A stretch of 64,000 nt of DNA from CBDDKU01 sp965230375 (GCA_965230375.1 CBDDKU010000021.1:1-64000), one strand, 5' to 3'. Shown: positions 10,101 to 19,008, numbered from the stretch's first letter. The notes: generated by a model not told the origin, from the letters alone. Made by a program: numbers and translations.

Positions 10101-11010
10101 GGCAAGTGTAGATCTCGACGGTGCTTTTTCTACCATTCAATGGTTTGTGGACGGTGCTGATGCCGGTGTGGATCAGATGATTACTGGGAATGTAAATCAA
10201 GAGGGAGAAAAGGCTGTTCAAGTTATTGTAACCGATCCGGTATGTGAACATGAATTTGCAAGCGCCGTGACTTTTACATTTTACGAATACCTCGGATTTG
10301 AGCTCCCTTTCCAGTTATACCTGTGTTATTATCAAGAATTTTTAACCCTTGATGCGACAGTAGAGTTTGAAGAAGCTACCTATATATGGACACCAGGGGG
10401 TAGCGATGAGTCGAGCATTGATGTGTACACACCGGAAGAATATTCGGTGGAAGTTGGCTTCAACGGTTGTATTGAAGTACAATCTACCAATGTTAGTCCA
10501 GGAAATGAATTTCCCCTTGCCTTTGAAGAAGTAATTTGTCAGGGCCAAGAAAACCCTGTGACGCTTGTTGATCAGTTCGGAGTTCTTGAGTCAGTTGTCT
10601 GGGACAGCGGCGAGACGAGTTTTGATATCGTTGTAGTTGACCAAGGTTATTACCCTTTTACGGCTCTCGATATGTTCGGATGTACCCAACGGGATAGTCT
10701 GCTGGCTATAGCTAGAGACGACGAACCAAGCGTCGAAGTTCCCAATATATTCACACCAAATGGCGATGGATTCAATGATGTGTTTCAAATAACAGGAGAA
10801 GACTTGGTTTACTACGACTTGTCTATCTACAACCGTTGGGGTATGCTCGTTTTTCATACGGATCAGATCTATGGACCTTGGGATGGAAACATGGATGAAA
10901 CCTCAGGTGATGATGGCGGAGACGGAGTATACACCTATGTGTTGAGGTATCGCGATTTTTGCGACCAAGCCGACAAGTACGAAACAGGAACAGTAAGCGT
11001 TACCAGATAA
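7165..11010 (+). CDS. secreted PKD/beta-propeller protein with T9SS type B sorting domain
   Basis: This is a 1281-residue exported protein. A signal peptide (residues 1-22) is followed by a conserved N-terminal module found ahead of SBBP-repeat proteins (about 25-235). A long beta-propeller-like stretch of repeated GG.D..F/TPDGT units (about 240-700) comes next, then at least three PKD-like domains (about 705-970, each with a WxxGDG or WHMGDG strand) and Ig-like sequence. The gliding-motility-type C-terminal domain starts at about 1192 (IFTPNGDGFNDVF, YNRWGMLVF). That last domain marks export by the type IX secretion system and surface attachment. No catalytic motif is seen; an adhesive or structural role is inference. 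It stands alone, 88 bases after hemN. Confidence 0.9.
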   Translation: MRTHRFLLLFAVASLFSFSAQAHDQINFIPNQGQWEGEFQFKAEFNRLAVFGESTGFMYSYSEALEHEYDEHGHHIPDYISRHAFRLNFINANPIQFEGNIQKSGYFNYLLGNDPSRWKGHVPIYSDMVAEDLYAGIDLRAYEEAHSFKYDYHIAPGADPDQILFEYSGLNNLTLKKGKLVLETSVGELVEYIPISYQTINGERVEIRCRYKIDGNQIGFEFPDGYDDSIELVIDPVLVAATLSGTGGGGSNFGHGATFDMAGNIYTHAISFNSAYPTNEGAFQEVYGGGGTDAAISKLTPDGTDLIFATFIGGSDGEYPHSTIVNANQEIFVYGKTTSSDFPTTLSAYQTEHGGGNDIFITGLSIDGSEAVGSTYVGGSQADGANNLGFGYDSSRGEIYLNPYGEVYVASCSSSDDFPITPGASQETKMTGQDGVVFKMNSDLSEMIWSTFIGSNVDDMAYGLRVKDNQSVVVAGAIGGNSLGGNGDGFITTPGVYQDTFNGGQNDGFVQILSEDGSTIEISTFVGLDNTDKAMFVDIDSNQDIWLYMDSGSDWVASDGVYGDGQGNLVVQKLSSDLTSLLITSRLLPDGNGNGTGTPVAFMVDLCNGVYTSAYSVNGSYTASEDALFESGGFYLAAFEPDMTGLEYGTYYTENHVDGGTSRFDPQGIVYQGVCSGGGFNTTDGAWSEGQSTGWDIGVFKIDFEIETVNAVAGAAGQLSGCAPHTVSFDNFSSGEAEYTWYFGDGETTDQFEPEHLYPDPGDYVVTLVAYDPLSCNVRDTALIPITVLPEVDFIADFTADIDCETGVLTISDNSEGPADIEYEWAMGDGTILTDESPTYTYENPGEYDITLTLRSDACNQEMEATQSVIYLPDVDAEFGVGIVDICDSFTIQVGNQTLDGLEYSWHMGDGTIVDSSEPIFEYVYDSAGEYEIMLVSTNPQSCNLADTAYQSIVLDPPLILNPEISITQSGFCKDLEYEASVDLDGAFSTIQWFVDGADAGVDQMITGNVNQEGEKAVQVIVTDPVCEHEFASAVTFTFYEYLGFELPFQLYLCYYQEFLTLDATVEFEEATYIWTPGGSDESSIDVYTPEEYSVEVGFNGCIEVQSTNVSPGNEFPLAFEEVICQGQENPVTLVDQFGVLESVVWDSGETSFDIVVVDQGYYPFTALDMFGCTQRDSLLAIARDDEPSVEVPNIFTPNGDGFNDVFQITGEDLVYYDLSIYNRWGMLVFHTDQIYGPWDGNMDETSGDDGGDGVYTYVLRYRDFCDQADKYETGTVSVTR

Positions 11011-11049
11011 AAAAAGCCCCGGAATGACTTAATCAAGTCTTTCCGGGGC
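11011..11049 (-). terminator. rho-independent terminator for lpdA, also at the end of the PKD gene
   Basis: A 15-base stem with one mismatch (11016-11030 with 11035-11049, loop AATC) is bordered by a run of A on the left that reads as U on the minus strand. It lies between two convergent genes and touches the stop of the upstream plus-strand gene. Confidence 0.88.
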
Positions 11050-11072
11050 AATTCATTTGAGGTTTATTCCCC

Positions 11073-12461
11073 TTATAGGTGAATCACTTCATCGTAGGCA
11101 GCGGCTGCCGCTTCCATAATCGCTTCGCTAAGCGTTGGGTGCGGGTGAACCGTCTTGATGATTTCGTGACCAGTTGTTTCTAGTTTTCGGATGGAAACCA
11201 ATTCAGCTACCAGCTCAGTAACATTGGCTCCAATCATATGCCCACCGAGCAACTCTCCGTACTTGGCATCGAATACCAGTTTTACAAATCCTTCTGGATG
11301 TCCGGCAGCTTTGGCTTTTCCAGAAGCTGAGAATGGGAATTTCCCAACCTTCACTTCATAACCGGCTTCTTTGGCATCTGCTTCAGTCATACCCACACTA
11401 CCAACTTCAGGCATGCAGTAAGTACAACTCGGAATATTTCCGTAGTCGATTGGCTCTACATCCATTCCTTTGATCTTCTCAAGTGTAAGAATGGCTTCGG
11501 CACTAGCAACGTGTGCCAGGGCAGGACCTGGGATACAATCTCCAATAGCGTAGTAGCCTGGGATATTTGTCTTGCAAAACTCATCTACCTGGATAAATCC
11601 GCGGTCGGTGGCGATACCAACGTCTTCCAAACCAATTTTCTCCGTGTTTGGAGCGACACCTACAGCGCTAAGTACCACATCGCACTCGATCACTTCTTCG
11701 CCTTTCTTAGTTTTCACGTGTACCTTACATCCAGATCCACTGGTGTCAACTTTTTCAACGCTCGCACCAGTCATCACTTTGATACCAGCTTTTTTGAATG
11801 AACGTCCAAGCTGCTTTGATACTTCTTCGTCTTCACGTGGTACCAAATTGTCTAGGTATTCTACGATGGTTACTTCAGTACCCATGGCATTGTACACATA
11901 AGCAAACTCACATCCGATAGCACCGCTTCCCATGACAACCATTTTCTTAGGTTGCTTTTCGAGCGACATCGCTTTTCGGTATTCGATCACTTTTTCTCCG
12001 TCAATCTCGATGTTTGGAAGAGCTCTGGCTCTTGCTCCAGTTGCGATTACTATATGATCTGCATCGTACGTAGTTACTTTTCCATCAGCATCTGTTACAT
12101 CGAGCTTTTTACCAGGCTTCACTTTACCTGTACCCATGATCACATCGATCTTGTTCTTTTTCATCAAGAACTCGATTCCCTTGCTCATTCCTTCAGCCAC
12201 TCCGCGACTTCTCTTGATCACACCACCAAAATCAGCTTTGGCGTCTGAAACTTTAATTCCGTAATCTTCGGCGTGGTTGATATATTCAAATACAGAAGCA
12301 CTTTTAATCAAGGCTTTGGTTGGGATACACCCCCAGTTAAGGCAAATACCTCCAAGAGATTCGCGCTCCACAACGGCTGTTTTAAACCCAAGCTGCGAAG
12401 CTCTGATTGCGGCAACGTATCCACCAGGACCACTACCCAATACTATTACGTCGTATTTCAT
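11073..12461 (-). CDS. lpdA: dihydrolipoyl dehydrogenase
   Basis: This is the E3 flavoenzyme of 2-oxo-acid dehydrogenase complexes and the glycine cleavage system; it reoxidises dihydrolipoyl groups with NAD+. It has an N-terminal FAD-binding GSGPGGYVAA (residues 9-18), the redox-active disulfide C40/C45 in GGICLNWGC, an NAD-binding GSGAIGCEFA near 180, and a C-terminal HPHPTLSE carrying the catalytic His-Glu pair. The length, 462, is normal. It appears to be a single-gene unit: the next upstream gene, the MFS gene, is 122 bases away, and a strong terminator follows. No E1/E2 genes are in the window. Confidence 0.97.
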   Translation of the reverse strand: MKYDVIVLGSGPGGYVAAIRASQLGFKTAVVERESLGGICLNWGCIPTKALIKSASVFEYINHAEDYGIKVSDAKADFGGVIKRSRGVAEGMSKGIEFLMKKNKIDVIMGTGKVKPGKKLDVTDADGKVTTYDADHIVIATGARARALPNIEIDGEKVIEYRKAMSLEKQPKKMVVMGSGAIGCEFAYVYNAMGTEVTIVEYLDNLVPREDEEVSKQLGRSFKKAGIKVMTGASVEKVDTSGSGCKVHVKTKKGEEVIECDVVLSAVGVAPNTEKIGLEDVGIATDRGFIQVDEFCKTNIPGYYAIGDCIPGPALAHVASAEAILTLEKIKGMDVEPIDYGNIPSCTYCMPEVGSVGMTEADAKEAGYEVKVGKFPFSASGKAKAAGHPEGFVKLVFDAKYGELLGGHMIGANVTELVAELVSIRKLETTGHEIIKTVHPHPTLSEAIMEAAAAAYDEVIHL

Positions 12462-12583
12462 AATCTTTCGATTTTAACTTGTCATTCTTGCGGATGCGAA
12501 AATAGGAATTATTGCGGGCAATAGGTGCGGTGCAGGGTACAAAGTATGCGCGAATAAGAACTACGTTTTCTACCGATTGCGGT

Positions 12584-13765
12584 TTACCGTTTAGCCAGCC
12601 AAGCCAAAAAAAGCGATCCAAGTCCGCAGAAAAAGAATCCAACAAACAATGGAAGGGGGCTATCAACCAAGAAGGGGCCTATACTGGCCGCTATGGGAAC
12701 GGCCATGACGGTAGAAACAAAACCGCTGATGGAAGCTCCAATTCCTGCAATATGCCCAATAGGCTGCATGGTCAATGCTCGTATGTTTCCAAAGACAAAG
12801 CCTAGAGATGTGAACTGGATTGCGAGAAATATGATTAGCGAATAAATAGAAGGAAGGCTTCCACGGAAAACCAAAATGTAGGCCAACCCCGAAAGGGTAA
12901 AGACCACCAAAGCTAATGTGGCTAGTTTTCGCATTCCAAACCTAACCACGAACTGACCATTGGTGAATGTGGCCATTCCCATAAAGAATGCGAGTCCGGC
13001 GAAGATGTAGACGAACTCAGATTGCATCCCATACAAGTCCTGAAAAATGTATTGAGATGAGCTTAGGTATACCATAAAACTTCCAGTCATCAACCCAGAA
13101 ACCAAGGTGAATAACACGCTGTCTTTGTACTTCACGAATTCTTTCACCCCATCGATGAATAGCGTTTTACTAATTCGGATGCGCTTTTCGGGTGGAAGGG
13201 TTTCTTCTTGTCGTTTTGAAAACCAAATGAGAAGCAACCCGGCAAAAATCATCTGAGAATAGAAAACCGCTTCCCAATGGAAGTAGTCGAGAACAAATTG
13301 CCCCATAATAGGAGCAATCATTGGAACGAGGATGAAGAAAACTGCGATAAACGACATGATACGAGCCATGTAGTCTCCAACATAAAGGTCGCGAATGATG
13401 GATGTTGATACACTTCGTGGTGCCGATAAACCGATTCCTTGAAGCACCCTTCCCACCAACATCAGCTCCAGTGTATCTGCCATTGTACAGATCAGACTAG
13501 CGATAAGGAATAATCCGATGCCGACATAAACAATTGGCTTGCGACCGTAACTGTCAGAGAGCGTACCCAAAATGAGCTGCCCAATTCCCAAACCGAGAAA
13601 TATGGAAATGATGATGAGCTGAAGGTCGGCACTTTCAGTGTGGTTTAGGCTGTGTCCAATATGCGGAAGCCCAGGTAGAATAGCATCAATAGACAATGCC
13701 GCTAGAGACATCAGTCCAGCCATCAAGGCAATGAATTCTATCTGAGCTATTTTCTTCGGAGGCAT
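12584..13765 (-). CDS. Bcr/CflA-type MFS multidrug efflux transporter
   Basis: This is a 393-residue major facilitator with about 12 membrane helices. Motif A is visible as LGTLSDSYGRKP around residues 62-73, and GLGIGQLILG precedes it, as in the Bcr/CflA drug:H+ antiporter group. The N terminus (IEFIALMAGLMSLAALSIDAILP) is characteristic of that group. The substrate cannot be read from sequence. It lies upstream of lpdA on the same strand, but the 122-base gap suggests separate transcription. Confidence 0.88.
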   Translation of the reverse strand: MPPKKIAQIEFIALMAGLMSLAALSIDAILPGLPHIGHSLNHTESADLQLIIISIFLGLGIGQLILGTLSDSYGRKPIVYVGIGLFLIASLICTMADTLELMLVGRVLQGIGLSAPRSVSTSIIRDLYVGDYMARIMSFIAVFFILVPMIAPIMGQFVLDYFHWEAVFYSQMIFAGLLLIWFSKRQEETLPPEKRIRISKTLFIDGVKEFVKYKDSVLFTLVSGLMTGSFMVYLSSSQYIFQDLYGMQSEFVYIFAGLAFFMGMATFTNGQFVVRFGMRKLATLALVVFTLSGLAYILVFRGSLPSIYSLIIFLAIQFTSLGFVFGNIRALTMQPIGHIAGIGASISGFVSTVMAVPIAASIGPFLVDSPLPLFVGFFFCGLGSLFLAWLAKR

Positions 13766-14229
13766 CCCACCAATCTTTTAGGAGTGCAAATGTTCGAATT
13801 CCGTTTGGTCCCACCTATTTAATTTGAGTGCTCGTTTTGATACGGGTATTGGATTTAGCTATGAATCAGTTTGCAGGGGGGGAGTGGTTGTACTAAGTAT
13901 TATGTATCAGGTACAAAGATGCTTTGCGGTTTGTACTTCCTTGATGGATCTTGTTCTCTTGGAACTCAGTCCCGCTAGGGACAGCCTATGGGTAACTAAA
14001 TAATCGTGCTTTAGAGCTATGTGCCGTCAGGTACTATCTATATTTCAGTTAAGGCGGTGTGCCGTGCAAAATCACAGGGCGTACCTCACGGCACGCTTGC
14101 CAAAGTTTATTACTGCAGGATTACCGATAGGTAGTCCCTAAAGGGACAATAGCTTAATAGGAAAATCAAGAATCCTACTCTCGCCCTAAAATTCCTACTT
14201 CCTTTCTACATTTGGGGAAAATCTCAATC
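13766..14229. repeat. 464-base gene-free stretch with short palindromes
   Basis: No credible gene is seen here. The stretch holds GTCCC/GGGAC hairpins at 13969-13982 and 14134-14147. A 14-base motif at 14021-14034 (GTGCCGTCAGGTAC) recurs inverted with one change at 14081-14094. GTGCCGTG at 14059-14066 can pair with CACGGCAC at 14087-14094. This resembles debris of a dispersed palindromic element; family membership is inferred. Confidence 0.5.
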
Positions 14230-15960
14230 ATGCTCTCATATCAAGTCGGGCTAAAGAACCCCGCTCAATATACCCTTGAAGTGCAACTCAGTTTTATTGC
14301 TGAATCTGACAACCCAACCCTCCGCATGCCGCATTGGAGGCCTGGTAGATACGAATCGGGAAACTTTGTTCGCAACGTTGTCGGACTAGAAGTAAGTGCT
14401 GAGTCGGGTGCTGAAGTGTGGAAAACAGAACCCGAGCAGTGGACTATTAAAGCAATGAAAGGGGAGCGAATCTACGTCTCGTATGATTTGTTTTCAAACG
14501 ACCTCACAGCAGGTAATACCTACGCCGATGAAGATCTTTTCTTGCTCAATCCGGTCAATGCACTCGTTTATCCCGAAGAGATGGATCATGCCGATGTAGA
14601 GCTGAAACTCGAATTGCCCGATAATTGGAAGGTCTGTACTTCCATGACAGAACAAGGTTCAGGTATGTTTTCCTGTGCAGGAGTCCAAAAGTTGATGGAT
14701 ACACCTTTTCTGGCAGGCCCGAGCATTGAGACCCTGACTTATCGCGTTGACGACATTCCGTATTACATCCACGTGTATGGAGAGATCGCATTTGATCGGG
14801 AGAAAGTGGTTGCAGATTTTGAAGGCTTTACGCGAGCTCAGGTCAAGGCATTTGGTCGCCTTCCTGTTGATCACTACCACTTTTTGATCATCATGACTCC
14901 CCACCGCTCATATCACGGTGTAGAACACGAAGCGAGCACAGTTATAACCCTTGGAAAAGCTGATGAGTTTAATGAGTGGCCGCGATACAAGGAGTTGATT
15001 GGGATTTCATCGCACGAGCTATACCACACCTGGAATGTCAAAGACCTGAGACCAAAAGACTGGACACCATATGATTTCACCGGACCTGACTACTCCCGGC
15101 TGGGGTATGTTGCTGAAGGGGTAACCACCTACATGGGCGATTTTATGCTCTGGCAGGGAGGAGCCTTTTCTGATGAAGACTTCCTGCAAGAGCTATCTAC
15201 TTTCGTTCGCCGACACATGGACAATGAAGGAAGATATAATCTATCTCTGGCCGACTCTTCGATCGATACTTGGGTGGATGGTTACGGTGTTGGAACGCCA
15301 CGCAGAAGAGTGAGCATATATGTAGAAGGGGCCTTGCTTGCAATAGTCTGCGATATCTGGCTCTTGAAAGAGTCAAACGGTAAGCGATCCTTAAACGCAG
15401 TAATGAAAGAGCTGTATGAGAAATATGGCAATCAAAAAGGCTATACCGAATCGGAGTATTGGGAAGTGATGAGCGCGGGAAGCGATCTCGACTGGGATGG
15501 GTTGAAAGCTGATGCCGTTGATGGAAAGGGCAAGCTTATTGATATCGTCGCAGAAGCTTTAATCTGGATGGGCTTGGAGATCGAAGCCGTTTCAAAGAAC
15601 CAATGGGAGTCTAAATTTGGCTTTTCGGTTGTCGTGCAAGATGAGCAGTGTCGTGTGGTCAATGTCTTGGAAGGTTCTCCGGCTTTTCAAGCTGGACTCG
15701 TTCAAGGTGATTCTATTGAGAAGATAGACACACAAGAGCCAAAAGACTTTTTCGCCCAAGACCAGAGCTTGAATGATGAGCTCAGACTTGAAGTGAAATC
15801 GGGGTTTAGAGAACGTGCATTGAATTTGAAAGCCGACGGAGATGAGTGGCTTATGGATTACAAAGTGAATCACATTTCAGATCCAAATCAAAACTTTGAA
15901 TTATGGAAAACTGTGTTGAAACAAACTGAACGATTCACAGAATTCACTGACAATAAATAA
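14230..15960 (+). CDS. M61 family metallopeptidase with PDZ domain
   Basis: This is a 576-residue zinc peptidase of the M61 (glycyl aminopeptidase-like) family. The N-terminal beta domain opens with the family-typical SYQVGLKNPAQYTLEVQ. The zinc site HELYH lies at residues 262-266, with a downstream VAEGVTTY that supplies the third ligand Glu. A PDZ-like domain occupies about 455-540. No signal peptide is evident, so it is likely cytoplasmic. I chose the ATG at 14230 because family members begin just there; an in-frame TTG at 14212 would add six residues. It is 26 bases upstream of a small membrane-protein gene. Confidence 0.9.
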   Translation: MLSYQVGLKNPAQYTLEVQLSFIAESDNPTLRMPHWRPGRYESGNFVRNVVGLEVSAESGAEVWKTEPEQWTIKAMKGERIYVSYDLFSNDLTAGNTYADEDLFLLNPVNALVYPEEMDHADVELKLELPDNWKVCTSMTEQGSGMFSCAGVQKLMDTPFLAGPSIETLTYRVDDIPYYIHVYGEIAFDREKVVADFEGFTRAQVKAFGRLPVDHYHFLIIMTPHRSYHGVEHEASTVITLGKADEFNEWPRYKELIGISSHELYHTWNVKDLRPKDWTPYDFTGPDYSRLGYVAEGVTTYMGDFMLWQGGAFSDEDFLQELSTFVRRHMDNEGRYNLSLADSSIDTWVDGYGVGTPRRRVSIYVEGALLAIVCDIWLLKESNGKRSLNAVMKELYEKYGNQKGYTESEYWEVMSAGSDLDWDGLKADAVDGKGKLIDIVAEALIWMGLEIEAVSKNQWESKFGFSVVVQDEQCRVVNVLEGSPAFQAGLVQGDSIEKIDTQEPKDFFAQDQSLNDELRLEVKSGFRERALNLKADGDEWLMDYKVNHISDPNQNFELWKTVLKQTERFTEFTDNK

Positions 15961-15986
15961 GATATTGTAGTACCAAATTTCAACCC

Positions 15987-16508
15987 ATGACGGAACAATT
16001 AGACGATTTTCAAGCCGCAACGGCCAATAAGCGCCCAACATTTCTCACTGTATTGTGTATCCTAACATTCATAGTGAGTGGTATTATGACTTTAGTCGAA
16101 CTATTTGGAATAGGAACGGCAATTTTTATGGATCAGACCGGAATAGATGAAGCTATCATCGAAATGGAAGATTCAATGAACGATGTGCCGATGGAAGACA
16201 TGCCAAGCTGGTTCGAGTCAATTTTTGATTCATCAATGGAGTTGGCAGGAGTTGAAGCCGCCAATGCACTGTCACTAGCCATAATTGGATTTTTAGCCGC
16301 AGCACTTTCTCTTCTCGGTGCAATTATCATGTTCAACCAAAAGAAGAAAGGTTACTACCTGTACATCGCTTCTAAGATCATTGGGATACTAGGCCCGCTT
16401 ATCATTTATGGATTTAGTGGTGTAGCACTATTTATAATGGGCTTTCCATTGTTTTGGGCAGCACTATTTATTGTGCTTTACGGACTGAACCTGAAGCATA
16501 TGCGCTAA
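15987..16508 (+). CDS. small membrane protein of unknown function
   Basis: I do not recognise a named family. The 173-residue protein has about four membrane helices (about 20-45, 85-108, 118-140, 148-168) and an acidic Met-rich loop (about 53-75) between the first two. This layout resembles uncharacterised four-helix proteins common in Bacteroidota. It follows the M61 gene by 26 bases and may be cotranscribed. Its 3' end overlaps the convergent ridA gene by four bases. Confidence 0.75.
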   Translation: MTEQLDDFQAATANKRPTFLTVLCILTFIVSGIMTLVELFGIGTAIFMDQTGIDEAIIEMEDSMNDVPMEDMPSWFESIFDSSMELAGVEAANALSLAIIGFLAAALSLLGAIIMFNQKKKGYYLYIASKIIGILGPLIIYGFSGVALFIMGFPLFWAALFIVLYGLNLKHMR

Positions 16509-16885
16509 GCGGGAATCTCGGCGATCGCTGAGATTTCGACATTGGCACCGGCGGGTAGCTTCCTAACTTCCACCGTTTCCCTTGCCGGATATGGCTCGGA
16601 GAAGAAGCTTCCATACACTTCATTCACTTCGGAAAATGCTCCCATATCTAAAAGGAAAATGGAGCACTTAATGATGTTGGAAAAATCCAGCCCCTGAGAT
16701 TTTAAAATGCCCTCAAGGTTTTTCATCACCCTGTTGGTTTCGGTTTTAAGGTCAGATTGTTCCATCTCGCCTGTATCCGGGTTGATGGCTACTTGACCAC
16801 TAATGTATAGAGTCGAGCCCGAAATCATGGCTTGACTATAAGGTCCAATAGGAGCAGGAGCAGTTTTGGTGTATGCGTTTTTCAT
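16505..16885 (-). CDS. ridA: RidA family 2-iminobutanoate/2-iminopropanoate deaminase
   Basis: RidA hydrolyses reactive enamine/imine intermediates made by PLP enzymes such as threonine dehydratase. The 126-residue protein has the family start (TKTAPAPIGPYSQA), the signature CSIFLLDM..F..VN.VY..F around 68-88, and PARETVEVRKLP with the conserved catalytic Arg followed by GANVEISAIA. The length is typical. It is transcribed divergently from the MBL gene, with only 41 bases between starts. Confidence 0.95.
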   Translation of the reverse strand: MKNAYTKTAPAPIGPYSQAMISGSTLYISGQVAINPDTGEMEQSDLKTETNRVMKNLEGILKSQGLDFSNIIKCSIFLLDMGAFSEVNEVYGSFFSEPYPARETVEVRKLPAGANVEISAIAEIPA

Positions 16886-16913
16886 ATTCTCTTCTAGGCT
16901 GATTAACTTTAAG

Positions 16914-16921
16914 CAAAACTA
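16914..16921 (-). promoter_or_regulatory. -7 box of ridA promoter
   Basis: TAGTTTTG on the minus strand fits the Bacteroidota consensus TAnnTTTG and predicts a leader of about 20 bases. No clear -33 box is seen. Confidence 0.45.
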
Positions 16922-16926
16922 TTGAT

Positions 16927-18324
16927 TTGAAAATTCAATTCGTTGGTGCCGCGCGAACTGTAACGGGTTCTTGTCACCTGATAGAGCTCAATTCAGGTAC
17001 TAAAATACTGCTAGACTGCGGTATGTACCAAGGAAAGGAAAGTAAAGGCGGGCTGGCCAATAGGGAATTCAAATTTGACGCATCGAGTATTGATGCCGTA
17101 TTTTTGTCCCATGCTCATATCGATCACTCGGGCTTGCTCCCGAAATTGGTCAAAGAAGGCTATTCCGGCCCAATTTACTGCACTCATCCCACAGAATCTC
17201 TCTGTCAAATAATGTTGGCCGATTCGGCTTACATTCAACAAAACGATGCGAGATATGCCCGCAAGCACGGTCTTGAAGAGCCAGACGAAGAGCCGCTATA
17301 CGAGATTGACGATGTGGTAGCAGCCATGGAGATGTTCACTCCTTTGGAGTATGGCCAGTGGATTAATCTGACGGATGAGATCACCGTAATGTTCACTTAT
17401 GTAGGTCATATTCTCGGCAGCGCTTGTGTCAATCTCAGGCTAAAAGAAGGGAAGAAAACTCACCGCATAGCCTACACAGGCGACATTGGGCGAAAAGAAC
17501 ATCAAATCATTAAAAACACAGAGCCCTTTCCTCAGGCCGAAGTAATCATAACGGAGAGCACTTATGGCGACAGGCTCCACGAAGAGATTGGCAGTACTGA
17601 AAAGGAATTGCTTCGGATCGTTCAAGAAACCTGTGTTGAGAACAAGGGAAAGCTCATCATCCCAGCGTTTAGTCTGGGACGCACCCAGGAAATAGTTTAT
17701 GCCCTTGATCGGATGGAAACAGCCGGTAAGCTCCCGCCTATAAAGGTATTTGTGGATAGTCCTTTGAGCACCAATGCCACTGAAATCGTCAAAGCGCATC
17801 CCGAAGGTTTTAATGACCGGATCAAGAAGTATATGGAAAAGGACAGCAACCCATTTGGATTTAATGGATTGCACTATGTCCGTGAAGCCAAGTACTCGAA
17901 GCTGATCAATACGCTCAATGAGCCGTGCATTATTATATCTGCTTCAGGGATGATGGAAGCTGGAAGAATATTGCACCATGTGGCCAACAATGTTGAGGAT
18001 AAAAGAAACACGATATTGATCGTGGGATACTGTGAACCATCTTCTCTCGGTGGGCAATTGCGAGCCGGAGCAGAAAAAATCAGTATTTACGGAAGAGAGT
18101 ACAATGTTAAGGCGCAGGTAATTACTATCGACTCGTATAGTGCCCACGGCGATTATTCTGAGATGATTGATTATTTGAAGTGCCAGACGCCCCATCTCAT
18201 CAAACATATTTTTCTGGTTCACGGCGATTACGCAGCTCAAGAGACCTATCGGCAGCACCTTATCGACAGTGGTTTTCACCACATAGAAATTCCCAATTTG
18301 GGTGAAGTAGTTGATGTATCTTAG
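16927..18324 (+). CDS. MBL-fold/beta-CASP/RMMBL hydrolase (CPSF-like)
   Basis: This is a 465-residue metallo-beta-lactamase-fold protein with a beta-CASP insert, the architecture of RNA nucleases related to CPSF73. The metal site HAHIDH is at residues 62-67, and downstream motifs include HILGSA, a beta-CASP SLGRTQEI, and the RMMBL block DSYSAHGDYSE near the C terminus. RNA processing is the family-based guess; the substrate is unknown. The start is TTG at 16927, since the protein begins exactly at the conserved MKIQFVGAARTVTGS; no ATG fits. It precedes ccmB by six bases, in the place where ccmA is often found. Confidence 0.9.
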   Translation: MKIQFVGAARTVTGSCHLIELNSGTKILLDCGMYQGKESKGGLANREFKFDASSIDAVFLSHAHIDHSGLLPKLVKEGYSGPIYCTHPTESLCQIMLADSAYIQQNDARYARKHGLEEPDEEPLYEIDDVVAAMEMFTPLEYGQWINLTDEITVMFTYVGHILGSACVNLRLKEGKKTHRIAYTGDIGRKEHQIIKNTEPFPQAEVIITESTYGDRLHEEIGSTEKELLRIVQETCVENKGKLIIPAFSLGRTQEIVYALDRMETAGKLPPIKVFVDSPLSTNATEIVKAHPEGFNDRIKKYMEKDSNPFGFNGLHYVREAKYSKLINTLNEPCIIISASGMMEAGRILHHVANNVEDKRNTILIVGYCEPSSLGGQLRAGAEKISIYGREYNVKAQVITIDSYSAHGDYSEMIDYLKCQTPHLIKHIFLVHGDYAAQETYRQHLIDSGFHHIEIPNLGEVVDVS

Positions 18325-18330
18325 CGGCCA

Positions 18331-18996
18331 ATGTGGAATGAAGTAAGAGCCATTCTGGCTAAAGATATTCGCATGGAATGGCGGCAGCCTCATGCCTTGG
18401 GAAGCATTTTTCTCTATGTGTTTGCATCCATCTTTGTGGCGTATATGGGATTCAAGAAAATCGTTGATGTGCCCACCTGGAACGCCCTTTTTTGGATTAT
18501 TGTGCTCTTTGCTGCCTTCAATGCCGCTTCTAGAGCCTTCGCCGTAGAGCACCACGGTCGCAAACTATACCTGTTTACCATCGCTCGACCAGAAAGCGTG
18601 ATCATCGGGAAGATGATGTACAATGCGCTTCTGATGCTTGTCATGGTAGGTGTTGGGGCTTTAATCTATGGTGTCATGATGGGGACAGATGTTCTGCACA
18701 GCGCCGATATATTGAGTTTTATTCTGGCCTTGGTTCTCGGTGCCATCGGATTGGCTTTTGTACTTACGTTAATTGCTGCCCTTGCCGCACAAACCGATAA
18801 TAATATTGGACTGATGGCCATTCTGGGTCTACCCGTCATCCTTCCTTTCTTGCTGATTCTCATACGCTTTTCGAAAAATGCTATAGATGGAATTGCTTGG
18901 TCGGCAAATGGTACCTATGCATGGCAATTGTTGGCGATCACCATGCTGTCGCTGGGCCTTTCTTATATATTATTTCCGTACCTTTGGCGCGAATAA
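18331..18996 (+). CDS. ccmB: haem exporter permease CcmB
   Basis: CcmB is the membrane subunit of the CcmAB transporter, which works on the haem-loaded CcmE during cytochrome c maturation. The 221-residue protein has about six helices and an N-terminal cytoplasmic start WNEVRAILAKDIRMEWRQ, typical of the family. The FAVEHHGRKLYLF segment near 70 is also typical. The partner ATPase CcmA is not in this window. It is tightly spaced with the MBL gene (6 bases) and ccmC (12 bases). Confidence 0.92.
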   Translation: MWNEVRAILAKDIRMEWRQPHALGSIFLYVFASIFVAYMGFKKIVDVPTWNALFWIIVLFAAFNAASRAFAVEHHGRKLYLFTIARPESVIIGKMMYNALLMLVMVGVGALIYGVMMGTDVLHSADILSFILALVLGAIGLAFVLTLIAALAAQTDNNIGLMAILGLPVILPFLLILIRFSKNAIDGIAWSANGTYAWQLLAITMLSLGLSYILFPYLWRE

Positions 18997-19008
18997 TTTC
19001 AAGGGTTT

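Noticed and set aside
11511..12524. Several open frames on the plus strand opposite lpdA
   Set aside because: They overlap each other and a clearly real lpdA gene, and they show no family motifs.
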